Part shown: piece by piece, positions 7,368-13,572 of the stretch | Layout of the letters: each line of letters begins with the position of its first letter | Numbering within the stretch: the stretch's first letter is position 1 | Origin: SAR324 cluster bacterium | GTDB taxonomy: Bacteria > SAR324 > XYD2-FULL-50-16 | DNA: 17,921 nt | NCBI GenBank assembly: GCA_002401295.1 | Contig: NVSR01000041.1 | Span: 2,555 to 20,475 of the forward strand | Direction: 5' to 3' | Translations under genes and position numbers: made by a program | The notes under the pieces: model-generated | The model's database searches: none | What the model saw: the letters and a program-made list of their open reading frames with translations, nothing else | Told to the model about the DNA's origin: nothing

Positions 7368-7970
7368 CTATGTAGTAATCACCTCAATGTCATAATTGAG
7401 TGCAACACTTAAGGTAGTCTGGATAAACCGCAAGGTTCCCGCCGTACTACTGGCGCAACCATTACAGGCTCCATGGTAGGCAATGTAAACCTTATTGCCA
7501 TCAATTTTTAATACTTCCATACCACCACCATCGGAAGCCAGAGCCGCTCGAATTTTTTGATCCAGCACCTCCTCAATTTTCACGTGCCATTCCTCTTCAG
7601 GAATGTCACCTAGGAATATCTCATCATCGGAACTACGGATTGCACTCAAAATAGTATTGAGTCCACCTTCCACAAAGGAGATATCAGAGAACCCTTGATC
7701 CCGCAGTAGTTTAACAGAATCATGGGCTTTAGTGTCGTCATCACCACCGTAAACAATAATCTTCGCAAAAGGTGGTAATTGCATCAGATTATCTTCCAGG
7801 AACTCCGCAGGTAAGTTGTTGGCTCCAGCAAGATGCTCTTCCTGGTATTCAACAGCTGAACGGAGATCGATTACGATAGGAGGCATATTCCCTCGTCGCA
7901 GTTGTAAGAGTTCTAAAGAATCCTGTACAAACTCCGAAGCTTCAAAGACATTTTTATTGGTGAATTTCAT
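7368..7970 (-). CDS. Rhodanese-like / NifU C-terminal domain fusion protein
   Basis: A 200-residue two-domain protein. Residues about 15-112 are a rhodanese-like domain: VIDLRSAVEYQEEHLAGANN (33-52), then the strand IIVYGGDDD, then GFSDISFVEGGL. The active-site Cys that normally follows the IVVY strand is replaced by Gly (about G75), so sulfurtransferase activity is not expected. Residues about 130-200 are a NifU C-terminal (Nfu) domain with ALASDGGGMEVL and the cluster-binding CNGC (C169, C172). Nfu domains carry [4Fe-4S] clusters to apoproteins. By inference the fusion is an Fe-S carrier whose rhodanese part serves binding rather than catalysis. It is the second gene of the rpmB unit, 31 bp after rpmB. 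AGGT lies before the ATG inside the palindrome AGGTACCT. Many Fe-S clients are encoded nearby (ferredoxin, Old Yellow Enzyme homologue). Confidence 0.85.
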   Translation of the reverse strand: MKFTNKNVFEASEFVQDSLELLQLRRGNMPPIVIDLRSAVEYQEEHLAGANNLPAEFLEDNLMQLPPFAKIIVYGGDDDTKAHDSVKLLRDQGFSDISFVEGGLNTILSAIRSSDDEIFLGDIPEEEWHVKIEEVLDQKIRAALASDGGGMEVLKIDGNKVYIAYHGACNGCASSTAGTLRFIQTTLSVALNYDIEVITT

Positions 7971-8001
7971 AGGTACCTATCTAAATTGCGTTCGCACCAA
8001 T

Positions 8002-8193
8002 CTACGCGACCACAGCTTTCCCCGAGCGAATGCAGCTAGTGCAGACTCTCATGGATTGCTTGTTTCCATTGGACTTGGTCACATGGATTTTCTGAATATT
8101 AGGAAGCCATCTCTTACGAGTTTTATTGTGGGCGTGGCTGACATTATTCCCCGTTGCGGGCCCTTTTCCGCAGATTACACACTTCTTAGCCAT
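8002..8193 (-). CDS. rpmB: 50S ribosomal protein L28 (zinc-binding form)
   Basis: A 63-residue L28 of the large ribosomal subunit. The N-terminus MAKKCVICGKGPATGNNVSH and the HNKTRKRWLPNIQ segment after it are diagnostic. Two Cys pairs, CVIC and CTSC, show the zinc-ribbon form. The frame is open upstream to an ATG at 8265, which would add 24 residues. I chose 8193 because the family starts there and GAGAAG precedes it by six bases. The upstream ATG also has a passable GAAGGTG. A good sigma-70 promoter lies at 8316-8344. The rhodanese-NifU gene follows 31 bp downstream and is probably co-transcribed. Confidence 0.93.
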   Translation of the reverse strand: MAKKCVICGKGPATGNNVSHAHNKTRKRWLPNIQKIHVTKSNGNKQSMRVCTSCIRSGKAVVA

Positions 8194-8269
8194 TTTTATC
8201 TTCTCAAAACTGATCATCAAATAATGAAATCCAAGCGATTTCAAAAACTTAATTAAATGCTTCATCCGA

Positions 8270-8301
8270 CACCTTCAAAAGCTAAACAGATCACCTTCAA
8301 A
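8270..8301. repeat. Direct repeat CACCTTCAAA, 22-bp spacing, in the rpmB leader
   Basis: CACCTTCAAA occurs at 8270-8279 and again at 8292-8301, start to start 22 bp, or about two helical turns. Both copies fall just downstream of the proposed rpmB -10 box (8316-8321), in the transcribed leader or at the start point. In the sense of rpmB the repeat reads TTTGAAGGTG. It could be an operator, a leader element or chance. Confidence 0.35.
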
Positions 8302-8315
8302 GGATTTAAATATGC

Positions 8316-8344
8316 AATATAACAGCCCCTTTTCATTTAAGCAA
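8316..8344 (-). promoter_or_regulatory. Sigma-70 type promoter for rpmB
   Basis: On the minus strand TTGCTT (-35, 8344-8339) is separated by exactly 17 bp from TATATT (-10, 8321-8316). Transcription would begin near 8309, giving an rpmB leader of roughly 115 nt. Confidence 0.55.
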
Positions 8345-8395
8345 TCGCTACTTCTCAAAAAATTCCAGGAGCCCTCTTTTAGGGGGAGTGATGAC

Positions 8396-8425
8396 AAGGG
8401 AGCAGTGTTCATTAGCTCCCTTTTT
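8396..8425 (+). terminator. Terminator-like hairpin below the NrfD gene, tail on the plus strand
   Basis: A perfect 8-bp stem AAGGGAGC (8396-8403) / GCTCCCTT (8415-8422) has an 11-nt loop. On the plus strand the stem runs into TTTTT (8421-8425). On the minus strand, the direction of the NrfD and rpmB genes, GTCATCACT follows and there is no U-tract. It may still cap the NrfD operon transcript, but its best orientation serves a plus-strand transcript I cannot identify. Confidence 0.5.
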
Positions 8426-8451
8426 ACCAGCCAGAAAAATATGGTGGTAAA

Positions 8452-9657
8452 TTATTTGGAATGTGTCAACACACCATTTTGGATTGGTATGGCAGCTTTT
8501 ACTAAGGCCGTAAAAACTAACAGACCAATGCCCCAGATGCCCAGGGAAACCTGGACTTCATGCATATTGGGGGTGTACTCAAAGATCTCCCCAATAGGAG
8601 TCGGGATGAATCCCGGAATCACAAAACCCATGCCTTTTTCGATCCAAACACCAATGACTACCAGGACACAGGCTATAGATAAGGTGATGGGATGTTCCCT
8701 GGTTTGACGGATCATCAACAGGACCAAAGCAATCAAACTCATGGCGATCGCTGAGTAAATCCAAGGCACCAGTTTATCAGCACCGTTCAAGCCAAAGAAA
8801 AGGTAACGAGCGGAAGCCGAGTGAGCTCCTTCACTGTAAAACTCAGCGAAAAATTCCGCACCAGTCATCAACAGGTTGATTTGCAAAGCGACAGTCACAA
8901 TGATTGCCAGCAAATTGATTGTTTTCTTGCCAATTTTAAAAGCACCGCTCATATCGATCACTTTGAATGACAAAATGATGAAAGCAGGACCTGCGGCAAA
9001 GGCTGAAGCCAGAAATTTGGGAGCATGCAGAGCACTACTCCAAAAAGGCCGTGCCGTATTGGAAGAAAAGAGAAAAGCCGTTACCGTATGAATGGAAATA
9101 GCCCAAAACATGGAGAGCACAGCACCAGTAAGTACTAACTTATAGTTGCCTTCCTTGCCCATGTACTTGTTATAAAGCAGGTACATGGGAATCAGTAAGT
9201 TCAAGATCAGGTACCCGTTAAGCACGAGCACATCCCAAGTCAACAGAGAATAAGGAAAGTTAATATGTCCGACAATCGGCATCAAATGCCAAAGACGATC
9301 GGGGCGTCCCATGTCCACAGTCACAAAAAGCATACACATCAAGCTAGCAGCTACGGCCAATCCCTCAGCCAGGATCACCACACGCTTGGCGTCTTTATTA
9401 TGGAAGATATAAGCGGGAATGACCAACATCACCGCTGCGGCCGCCATCCCTACAAGGAACGTGAAATTCGCCACATATATCCCCCAGGAAACCTGGTCAC
9501 TCATCCCGGTTTTGATCAAACCTTCTTGAAGCTGCCCCGCGTAAGTCACTACACCTTGAATCACCAGCAACATTAAGCTGGTCACCCAAATCCAATAAGC
9601 GGCCCCTCCCTTCAGCAGCTCCTTAAAGCAGGCAGTAAAAAAATGAATTATTCCCAT
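8452..9657 (-). CDS. NrfD/DsrP-type quinone-interacting integral membrane protein
   Basis: About ten hydrophobic helices fill this 401-residue inner-membrane protein. Segments such as MSDQVSWGIYVANFTFLVGM, FVTVDMGRPDRL and LLTWDVLVLNGYLI match the DsrP branch of the NrfD/PsrC family. Members exchange electrons between menaquinone or ubiquinone and a periplasmic Fe-S partner, here most likely the ferredoxin encoded just upstream. The frame is open from a TTG at 9714, but I place the start at the ATG at 9657, where GAGG stands five bases upstream and the sequence MGIIHFFTACFKELL begins. The intergenic gap from the ferredoxin stop is then 58 bp. Haem is not needed in this family and no haem-ligand pattern is obvious. 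The exact redox partner and direction of electron flow cannot be told. Confidence 0.88.
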   Translation of the reverse strand: MGIIHFFTACFKELLKGGAAYWIWVTSLMLLVIQGVVTYAGQLQEGLIKTGMSDQVSWGIYVANFTFLVGMAAAAVMLVIPAYIFHNKDAKRVVILAEGLAVAASLMCMLFVTVDMGRPDRLWHLMPIVGHINFPYSLLTWDVLVLNGYLILNLLIPMYLLYNKYMGKEGNYKLVLTGAVLSMFWAISIHTVTAFLFSSNTARPFWSSALHAPKFLASAFAAGPAFIILSFKVIDMSGAFKIGKKTINLLAIIVTVALQINLLMTGAEFFAEFYSEGAHSASARYLFFGLNGADKLVPWIYSAIAMSLIALVLLMIRQTREHPITLSIACVLVVIGVWIEKGMGFVIPGFIPTPIGEIFEYTPNMHEVQVSLGIWGIGLLVFTALVKAAIPIQNGVLTHSK

Positions 9658-9715
9658 AGTGTCCTCAAAACATTTAAGAGTGTTTGAACTAGAAATCTTT
9701 TTTGCTATTTGCAAC

Positions 9716-10669
9716 TTAGTCGCTGTAGTACCAGAACTTGGGTTCCGTCTGTAGATCTTCCTTCAGGCGAAAGATATTTTTGTGTTCCAGCACATAGCGG
9801 ATTTCACTATTGGGATCGAGCAGGTTCCCGAAAACTCTGGCTCCCGTAGGGCAAGCCTCCTGACAAGCCGGCATTTCTCCCTTCCGAGTTTTTTGGAGGC
9901 AGAAGAAACACTTCTCCACCACACCCTTTTCACGGGGGCGATTGGCCAGGTAATGGGTGACCGGATTAATATCTTCCTTAGGCAAGCTGGGTGCTTTCCA
10001 GTTGAATCGTCTTGCCCAGTAAGGGCAGGCATTCATGCACATACGACAACCAATACACCAGTTGTAATCAATAACGGTAATTCCATCAGGCTCTTTCCAG
10101 GTGGCTTCCACCGGGCAGGCTTTGACGCAGGGAGGATTCTCACATTGGTGACACTGAATGGGAAGGTACCATTTGTCCGGTTTGGGTACGGTTTCGTCAT
10201 CACTAAAATAGTGATTGGCTTCTTCCATATTCATGCTGCCCTTGTCCATTTCCAGGACGCGGATGAATTGGATCTCAGGATCACGGCTTTGGTTATTGGT
10301 TTCGGTACAAGCTTTCACACATTCCCGATAACCTTTACACTTGCTGATATTGAGAGCATAGCCGAAAAGAACACCAGGTTGGGCAGGCATATTGTCCACC
10401 TTAATATCGACGTCATAAGTCGCTTTGTAACGTCGTTCCAAACGAGCCAGGGCTTCCTTGATCTCTTCTTTGGTCATTTTTTTATAATGATCCTGGAAGT
10501 AGTTCCCCATCTGATCATCGAAACTGATGTCAACCTTGGACGGTTTCCCCGGTGTGGCGCTGGCCACGGCGGCTCCAGCCGCGACTGTAGCTCCCAACCC
10601 GAATGCTTTCAAAGCCTTTCGACGGCTTACACCAGCTTTTTTTTCTTTAAGAGTCGTATCTTTATTCAT
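9716..10669 (-). CDS. Tat-exported four-cluster ferredoxin subunit (DsrO/HybA-like)
   Basis: A periplasmic electron-transfer subunit. The twin-arginine signal SRRKALKAFG (15-24) precedes a hydrophobic Ala-rich stretch and a probable cleavage near ASA. Four cysteine groups follow. The first is CKGYRECVKAC (C111, C117, C121), where the second Cys is replaced by Tyr114. The others are C173/C176/C181/C185 (CHQCENPPCVKACP), C205/C208/C211/C215 (CIGCRMCMNACP) and C254/C257/C269/C273. The total is 15 cysteines where 16 are expected, so one cluster is probably [3Fe-4S] or has unusual ligation. In DsrO, HybA and PsrB relatives such subunits wire a membrane NrfD protein to periplasmic partners. The Tat signal means the clusters are inserted before export. 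GAGA lies a few bases before the ATG. It sits 66 bp after the tetrahaem cytochrome gene and upstream of the NrfD gene. Confidence 0.9.
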   Translation of the reverse strand: MNKDTTLKEKKAGVSRRKALKAFGLGATVAAGAAVASATPGKPSKVDISFDDQMGNYFQDHYKKMTKEEIKEALARLERRYKATYDVDIKVDNMPAQPGVLFGYALNISKCKGYRECVKACTETNNQSRDPEIQFIRVLEMDKGSMNMEEANHYFSDDETVPKPDKWYLPIQCHQCENPPCVKACPVEATWKEPDGITVIDYNWCIGCRMCMNACPYWARRFNWKAPSLPKEDINPVTHYLANRPREKGVVEKCFFCLQKTRKGEMPACQEACPTGARVFGNLLDPNSEIRYVLEHKNIFRLKEDLQTEPKFWYYSD

Positions 10670-10735
10670 CGTTCTCTTTAAAATTTTAAATACTCGTGGT
10701 AAAAATCTCAGTGCGATCTATAGAAAACCTTGAGC

Positions 10736-11431
10736 CTAGTGTGCGGCTCCAGCCTTTGGTTTTATCTCCCAAGGCTTATATTTCACTTGGTGCACAGTTT
10801 TAGTAGGGCTCAGGCCCGTACGGATTTTCGGCTGTGCAACGGGGTTTCTCCCTTTGATCTGTGGGACGTGTGGGTTATGGCATTCCGTACAGGTCGATAG
10901 CTTCCTATCTCCTTGCCAATTACCTTTACGTTTACCGTGACCACCATAGAAAAAATCTTTCTGTCGTTGAAAGTGACACTGACCACAGAGTAAATAGGAT
11001 TCATTAAAGCTGATGGGCTGATTCTTCAAGCTGGTAAGCTGATCGCGGTCATCCTCATTATGACAGGTCAGACACCAGAACCGTCCGTTACCATGGACTA
11101 GTTGAATACTTTCGTGATCTTCTTCCAAATTACGGATTTCCGCATTGGGCATCTGTTCATCATTATCGTGACAATCCGTACAAGGATAAGCATCCATTTC
11201 CTCTTCCCGAGGATCCACGGTAAAGGTGGGGACCGTTCGCAGGACCTGACGGAACACATGTTCCGATTTTAGCAAGTCACTGGGCTTTTCTAACTGAGTG
11301 GCTGGCTCAAAATTTTCGGGATTGGAACGAATGGAGTTATCTTGTTCCTCATCTTCATCCTGCCCCCATGCCAAACCTCCTGCCATGAAGATCAACGAAG
11401 CGATCAAGAGCAATTTTAAGAGTTTTTTCAT
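10736..11431 (-). CDS. Periplasmic tetrahaem c-type cytochrome
   Basis: A 231-residue exported cytochrome. A Sec signal peptide (MKKLLKLLLIASLIFMAGGL, cleavage probably after AWG) leads into an acidic segment (QDEDEEQD). Four CxxCH haem-binding motifs follow: CTDCH (84-88), CLTCH (120-124), CGQCH (149-153) and CTECH (181-185). Extra histidines (such as H106, H113 and H165) could be distal ligands for bis-His haems. The last 45 residues are Lys/Pro rich and haem free. I cannot match it to a named cytochrome. It fits the electron-carrier place that DsrJ or NrfB-like proteins hold beside DsrOP or NrfCD pairs. An intrinsic terminator lies between it and the upstream cytochrome gene. Only AGAG, very near the ATG, serves as a ribosome site. 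Confidence 0.86.
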   Translation of the reverse strand: MKKLLKLLLIASLIFMAGGLAWGQDEDEEQDNSIRSNPENFEPATQLEKPSDLLKSEHVFRQVLRTVPTFTVDPREEEMDAYPCTDCHDNDEQMPNAEIRNLEEDHESIQLVHGNGRFWCLTCHNEDDRDQLTSLKNQPISFNESYLLCGQCHFQRQKDFFYGGHGKRKGNWQGDRKLSTCTECHNPHVPQIKGRNPVAQPKIRTGLSPTKTVHQVKYKPWEIKPKAGAAH

Positions 11432-11479
11432 CTCTAATCGTGTTTTAAGTTTCCAGGTATTGTGTGTGATCGGAAGGGT

Positions 11480-11501
11480 AAAAAGGAGCCCAAACGGCTC
11501 C
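11480..11501 (-). terminator. Intrinsic terminator between the two cytochrome genes
   Basis: On the minus strand a 6-bp GC-rich stem GGAGCC / GGCTCC (11501-11496 with 11490-11485) has a 5-nt GTTTG loop. TTTTT (11484-11480) follows immediately. It begins 16 bp beyond the stop of the cytochrome c554-like gene and ends about 50 bp before the tetrahaem cytochrome start. That leaves little room for a separate promoter, so partial read-through would set the ratio of the first cytochrome to the membrane complex. Confidence 0.75.
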
Positions 11502-11517
11502 GGTGAAGATCCACTGT

Positions 11518-12111
11518 TTACTTATGTGGGTTGCGATGAACGATTTCTTTCATTCGCTCCTTATAGACAAAATCTTTATAAGAAGGATTGGTATAAGTCA
11601 CACCATTGACTGTTCGCTGCTCCTGGTGGCATTGGCTGGTACAAGTGTTCTCAGAACCGGAATCAAAGCCGTATTTTGTAGCTAGTTTGTTACCCCCAGC
11701 GGCTTTTTCTTTATGCAGCTTTTTCATGATCTTCTTTTTCTTGTAGTTCCCTCCGGCACCGTGGCAGTTCTCGCACTGGACACCGTCTTCTTTCTTAAAT
11801 TTCTTGGCAAATCGACTTTTAGGTTCACCCGCTCCGGCTGTATGACAGATCAGACATTCAATCGCCTTTTGAGGATGCTGTTTGATGCCCATTTCCTTGG
11901 CTTTGGCTAAGGCCTTTTTGCTACCCAGCAATTCGTAGGCTTTCGCATGTTTGGTACCTTTCCAAATTTTGTACTGCTCACCTACTTTCTTTTTTTTGTG
12001 ACATTTCTTGCAGGTTTTTGCCCCAACAAATTGCGCTTCCTTCGCCATGGCTGGCATAGTGGACAGTAAAAAACAGCCCAAGAAAAAAACAAACAAACCC
12101 TTTAGTTTCAC
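11518..12111 (-). CDS. Cytochrome c554-like tetrahaem protein with a CX3CH site
   Basis: A periplasmic multihaem cytochrome of 197 residues. The chosen GTG start at 12111 gives a clean signal peptide (KLKGLFVFFLGCFLL, cleavage probably after AMA at 23) and has GGAG six bases upstream. The frame is open to another GTG at 12168 that would add 19 residues before the signal. Haem sites are CKKCH (34-38), CLICH (86-90), CENCH (113-117) and CTSQCH (157-162). The last has three residues between the cysteines in place of two. The spacing and the HAKAYELLGSKKA segment resemble the cytochrome c554 family, known from Nitrosomonas as the acceptor for hydroxylamine oxidoreductase. No such oxidase is encoded here. 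The mature protein is very Lys rich, which would suit docking to an acidic partner such as the neighbouring tetrahaem protein. Confidence 0.86.
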   Translation of the reverse strand: MKLKGLFVFFLGCFLLSTMPAMAKEAQFVGAKTCKKCHKKKKVGEQYKIWKGTKHAKAYELLGSKKALAKAKEMGIKQHPQKAIECLICHTAGAGEPKSRFAKKFKKEDGVQCENCHGAGGNYKKKKIMKKLHKEKAAGGNKLATKYGFDSGSENTCTSQCHQEQRTVNGVTYTNPSYKDFVYKERMKEIVHRNPHK

Positions 12112-12330
12112 GGTCGACTCCAAAATAATTTTCCATACAAAGCGACTGAAAGAGACTCCGTGTTCCACAGCTTGCCTCAGCGTCCTTTACACGTAAAAGA
12201 AAGAAAAAATATTTTCACTTACCCAAGTGATAGTTCCTTTTCTAATTAAAGCATTAAATAGAAAAACAGTAGCTTAGTTAATCTTAAATTCCTTGGCCTC
12301 CCCCGCCAAATCAAGATAAACAAGTTCCAC

Positions 12331-12359
12331 TCTATAGCTATTCCTCAAGGGTTTTGCAA
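12331..12359 (-). promoter_or_regulatory. Candidate sigma-70 promoter for the cytochrome cluster
   Basis: On the minus strand TTGCAA (12359-12354) and TATAGA (12336-12331) are separated by exactly 17 bp. Each hexamer matches the consensus at four of six positions. The AT-rich surroundings raise the chance of a fortuitous match, so confidence is low. Confidence 0.35.
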
Positions 12360-12499
12360 TGATATTTTATGGCAAGAATTTTTAAACTTTTTTTCTTTTC
12401 TAGTATATTTAAAAGAAAAAATATCAAATAAAACAAAGGGAAAGTCTTTCTAACTTTTATTTAAGGTGCATCTATTTGTTTAAAATTTCACTACATAAA

Positions 12500-12525
12500 C
12501 AGGTCTCCATTTTACTAGAGACCTG
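12500..12525 (-). terminator. Probable terminator of the carbamoyltransferase gene
   Basis: A perfect 8-bp stem CAGGTCTC / GAGACCTG with a 10-nt loop starts 21 bp after the stop at 12547. On the minus strand TTTATGTAG follows, a short U-rich tail, so termination is plausible but not strong. Confidence 0.55.
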
Positions 12526-12546
12526 CCACTTTACTAAAATAGATTT

Positions 12547-13479
12547 TTAGATTTCGTTCAGGAGGGTCAGCATGATCGCTTTCTGGGCTGGCAAGCGATT
12601 GGAGGACTGCTCAAAAATGATGGAGTTGGGATGCTTGACCAACTCCGCAGCAATCTCATAACCAGGATGGATGGGCATGTCATGCATGATTTTGGCTGAG
12701 GAATCTTTCATCAATGTTTCATTGATTTGATAGGGCAACATCAGCTTAATTCGTTCTTCCTTCATGGCTTTGAAATCTGGGTTGGAAAAGAACTCCATGT
12801 CGATCCAAGTATCCGTATAAACATAATCCGCATCTTTGACTGCAGCTTTTTGATCCAGAGTTTCAACGAGCAAACCTTTATCCACTATCTTTTGCTTAAT
12901 TTCCTCATCCACAGCTCCTTCCGGTGTGAGAGGACAAACCAGAGTTAGCTCTACCCCAAAGGCGGCACAAGTTGCCATCAAGGAGTTGACCACATTATTA
13001 TGCACACCCAAATAAGTTAATTTGGCTCCTTCCATACTGCCTCGATCCATGTAGATGGTCAGCATGTCTGCCATGGCCTGACATGGATGGTACTTATTGC
13101 AACAGCCATTTATGAGAGGAACCGTAGCCCACTCTTTCAACTCCAACAGCTCTTCATGTTTTTTGACTCGGGCCATCATAATATGAGAATTGGTAGAGAG
13201 ATAGGCCGACTCGTAACCGATTTCAGTCAAATTAAAATTAGTAGTATGCCAATCCAAAAAGATGGCATGGCCCCCCATCTCAGTCATACCCGCTTCAAAG
13301 GAAACTCTGGTTCGAGTTGATGTTTTCTGAAAAAGCATAATCAAGGTTTTTGCCGTCAAATGTCCCTGGAAGCGTAAAGGATCCAGCTTCACCTTTCGAG
13401 CTAACTCTAGAATTTTCCTGAGATCTTGATCGGCCCAGTCTTTCCAAGAGATCAGGTGTTTGATCGCTTTTTTTTCCAT
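12547..13479 (-). CDS. argF: Ornithine carbamoyltransferase-like protein, divergent substrate site
   Basis: A 310-residue member of the aspartate/ornithine carbamoyltransferase family. The carbamoyl-phosphate loop is canonical: FQKTSTRTRVSFE (STRTR at 54-58), and HPCQAMAD (131-138) matches HPxQ. Overall order and the C-terminal NRLPAQKAIM fit ArgF best. The ornithine-side signatures differ. DxxxSMG reads DTWIDME (223-229), and HCLP reads HDMP (266-269), so the Cys that contacts ornithine is Asp. The true acceptor may be another amine or amino acid, or an ArgF clade may use a different site. By family the reaction is carbamoyl phosphate plus amine giving a ureido compound, as in arginine synthesis. 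AAGGA lies before the ATG. No other arginine gene is adjacent. Name given by overall similarity only. Confidence 0.75.
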   Translation of the reverse strand: MEKKAIKHLISWKDWADQDLRKILELARKVKLDPLRFQGHLTAKTLIMLFQKTSTRTRVSFEAGMTEMGGHAIFLDWHTTNFNLTEIGYESAYLSTNSHIMMARVKKHEELLELKEWATVPLINGCCNKYHPCQAMADMLTIYMDRGSMEGAKLTYLGVHNNVVNSLMATCAAFGVELTLVCPLTPEGAVDEEIKQKIVDKGLLVETLDQKAAVKDADYVYTDTWIDMEFFSNPDFKAMKEERIKLMLPYQINETLMKDSSAKIMHDMPIHPGYEIAAELVKHPNSIIFEQSSNRLPAQKAIMLTLLNEI

Positions 13480-13510
13480 CTTGTTTCCTTATTTCCGTAT
13501 GATTTTACTT

Positions 13511-13556
13511 GAGAACCTATTCGTCACCGGGTTCTCCCTCTCCCATAGACTGGGAG
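13511..13556. repeat. Tandem inverted repeats between pldA and argF
   Basis: Two stems lie side by side in the 93-bp gap: GAGAACC (13511-13517) / GGTTCTC (13530-13536), and CTCCCA (13540-13545) / TGGGAG (13551-13556). Neither has a U-tract on the minus strand, so they are poor intrinsic terminators. They may stabilise or process the pldA transcript, or lie in an argF control region. Confidence 0.45.
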
Positions 13557-13572
13557 TAAAGTTATTGATTGT

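Larger units (their letters stand above)
12112..12546. other. AT-rich intergenic region upstream of the cytochrome gene
   Basis: About 435 bp without a gene. It holds the probable terminator of the carbamoyltransferase gene (12500-12525), a candidate promoter (12331-12359) and a small stem TCACTT/AAGTGA (12215-12230). On the minus strand a T-rich run follows that stem at some distance. Much of 12360-12490 is A/T rich with homopolymer runs. The leader of the cytochrome c554-like mRNA would be some 200 nt if the candidate promoter is used. I saw no convincing FNR/CRP half-site pair or sigma-54 box. Confidence 0.45.

Noticed and set aside
7816..8256. Plus-strand ORF of 146 codons over rpmB and the rhodanese-NifU gene
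   Set aside because: It is antisense to two well-supported genes and its product matches nothing recognisable.
8194..8265. 24-residue N-terminal extension of L28
   Set aside because: L28 proteins start at MAKKC-like sequences. The extension is not L28-like and probably is mRNA leader, although its ATG has a passable ribosome site.
8312..8707. Plus-strand ORF of 131 codons
   Set aside because: Its second half is antisense to the NrfD gene, it crosses the terminator-like hairpin, and no Shine-Dalgarno precedes it.
9658..9714. TTG start adding 19 residues to the NrfD protein
   Set aside because: The downstream ATG at 9657 has a clear GAGG at ideal spacing, and the added residues do not resemble the family.
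9782..10681. Plus-strand ORF of 299 codons opposite the ferredoxin gene
   Set aside because: It mirrors a gene with a Tat signal and 15 ordered cysteines. Its own translation shows no domain and no ribosome site.
12112..12168. GTG start adding 19 residues to the c554-like cytochrome
   Set aside because: It would bury the signal peptide. GTG at 12111 has a GGAG and gives a normal signal sequence.
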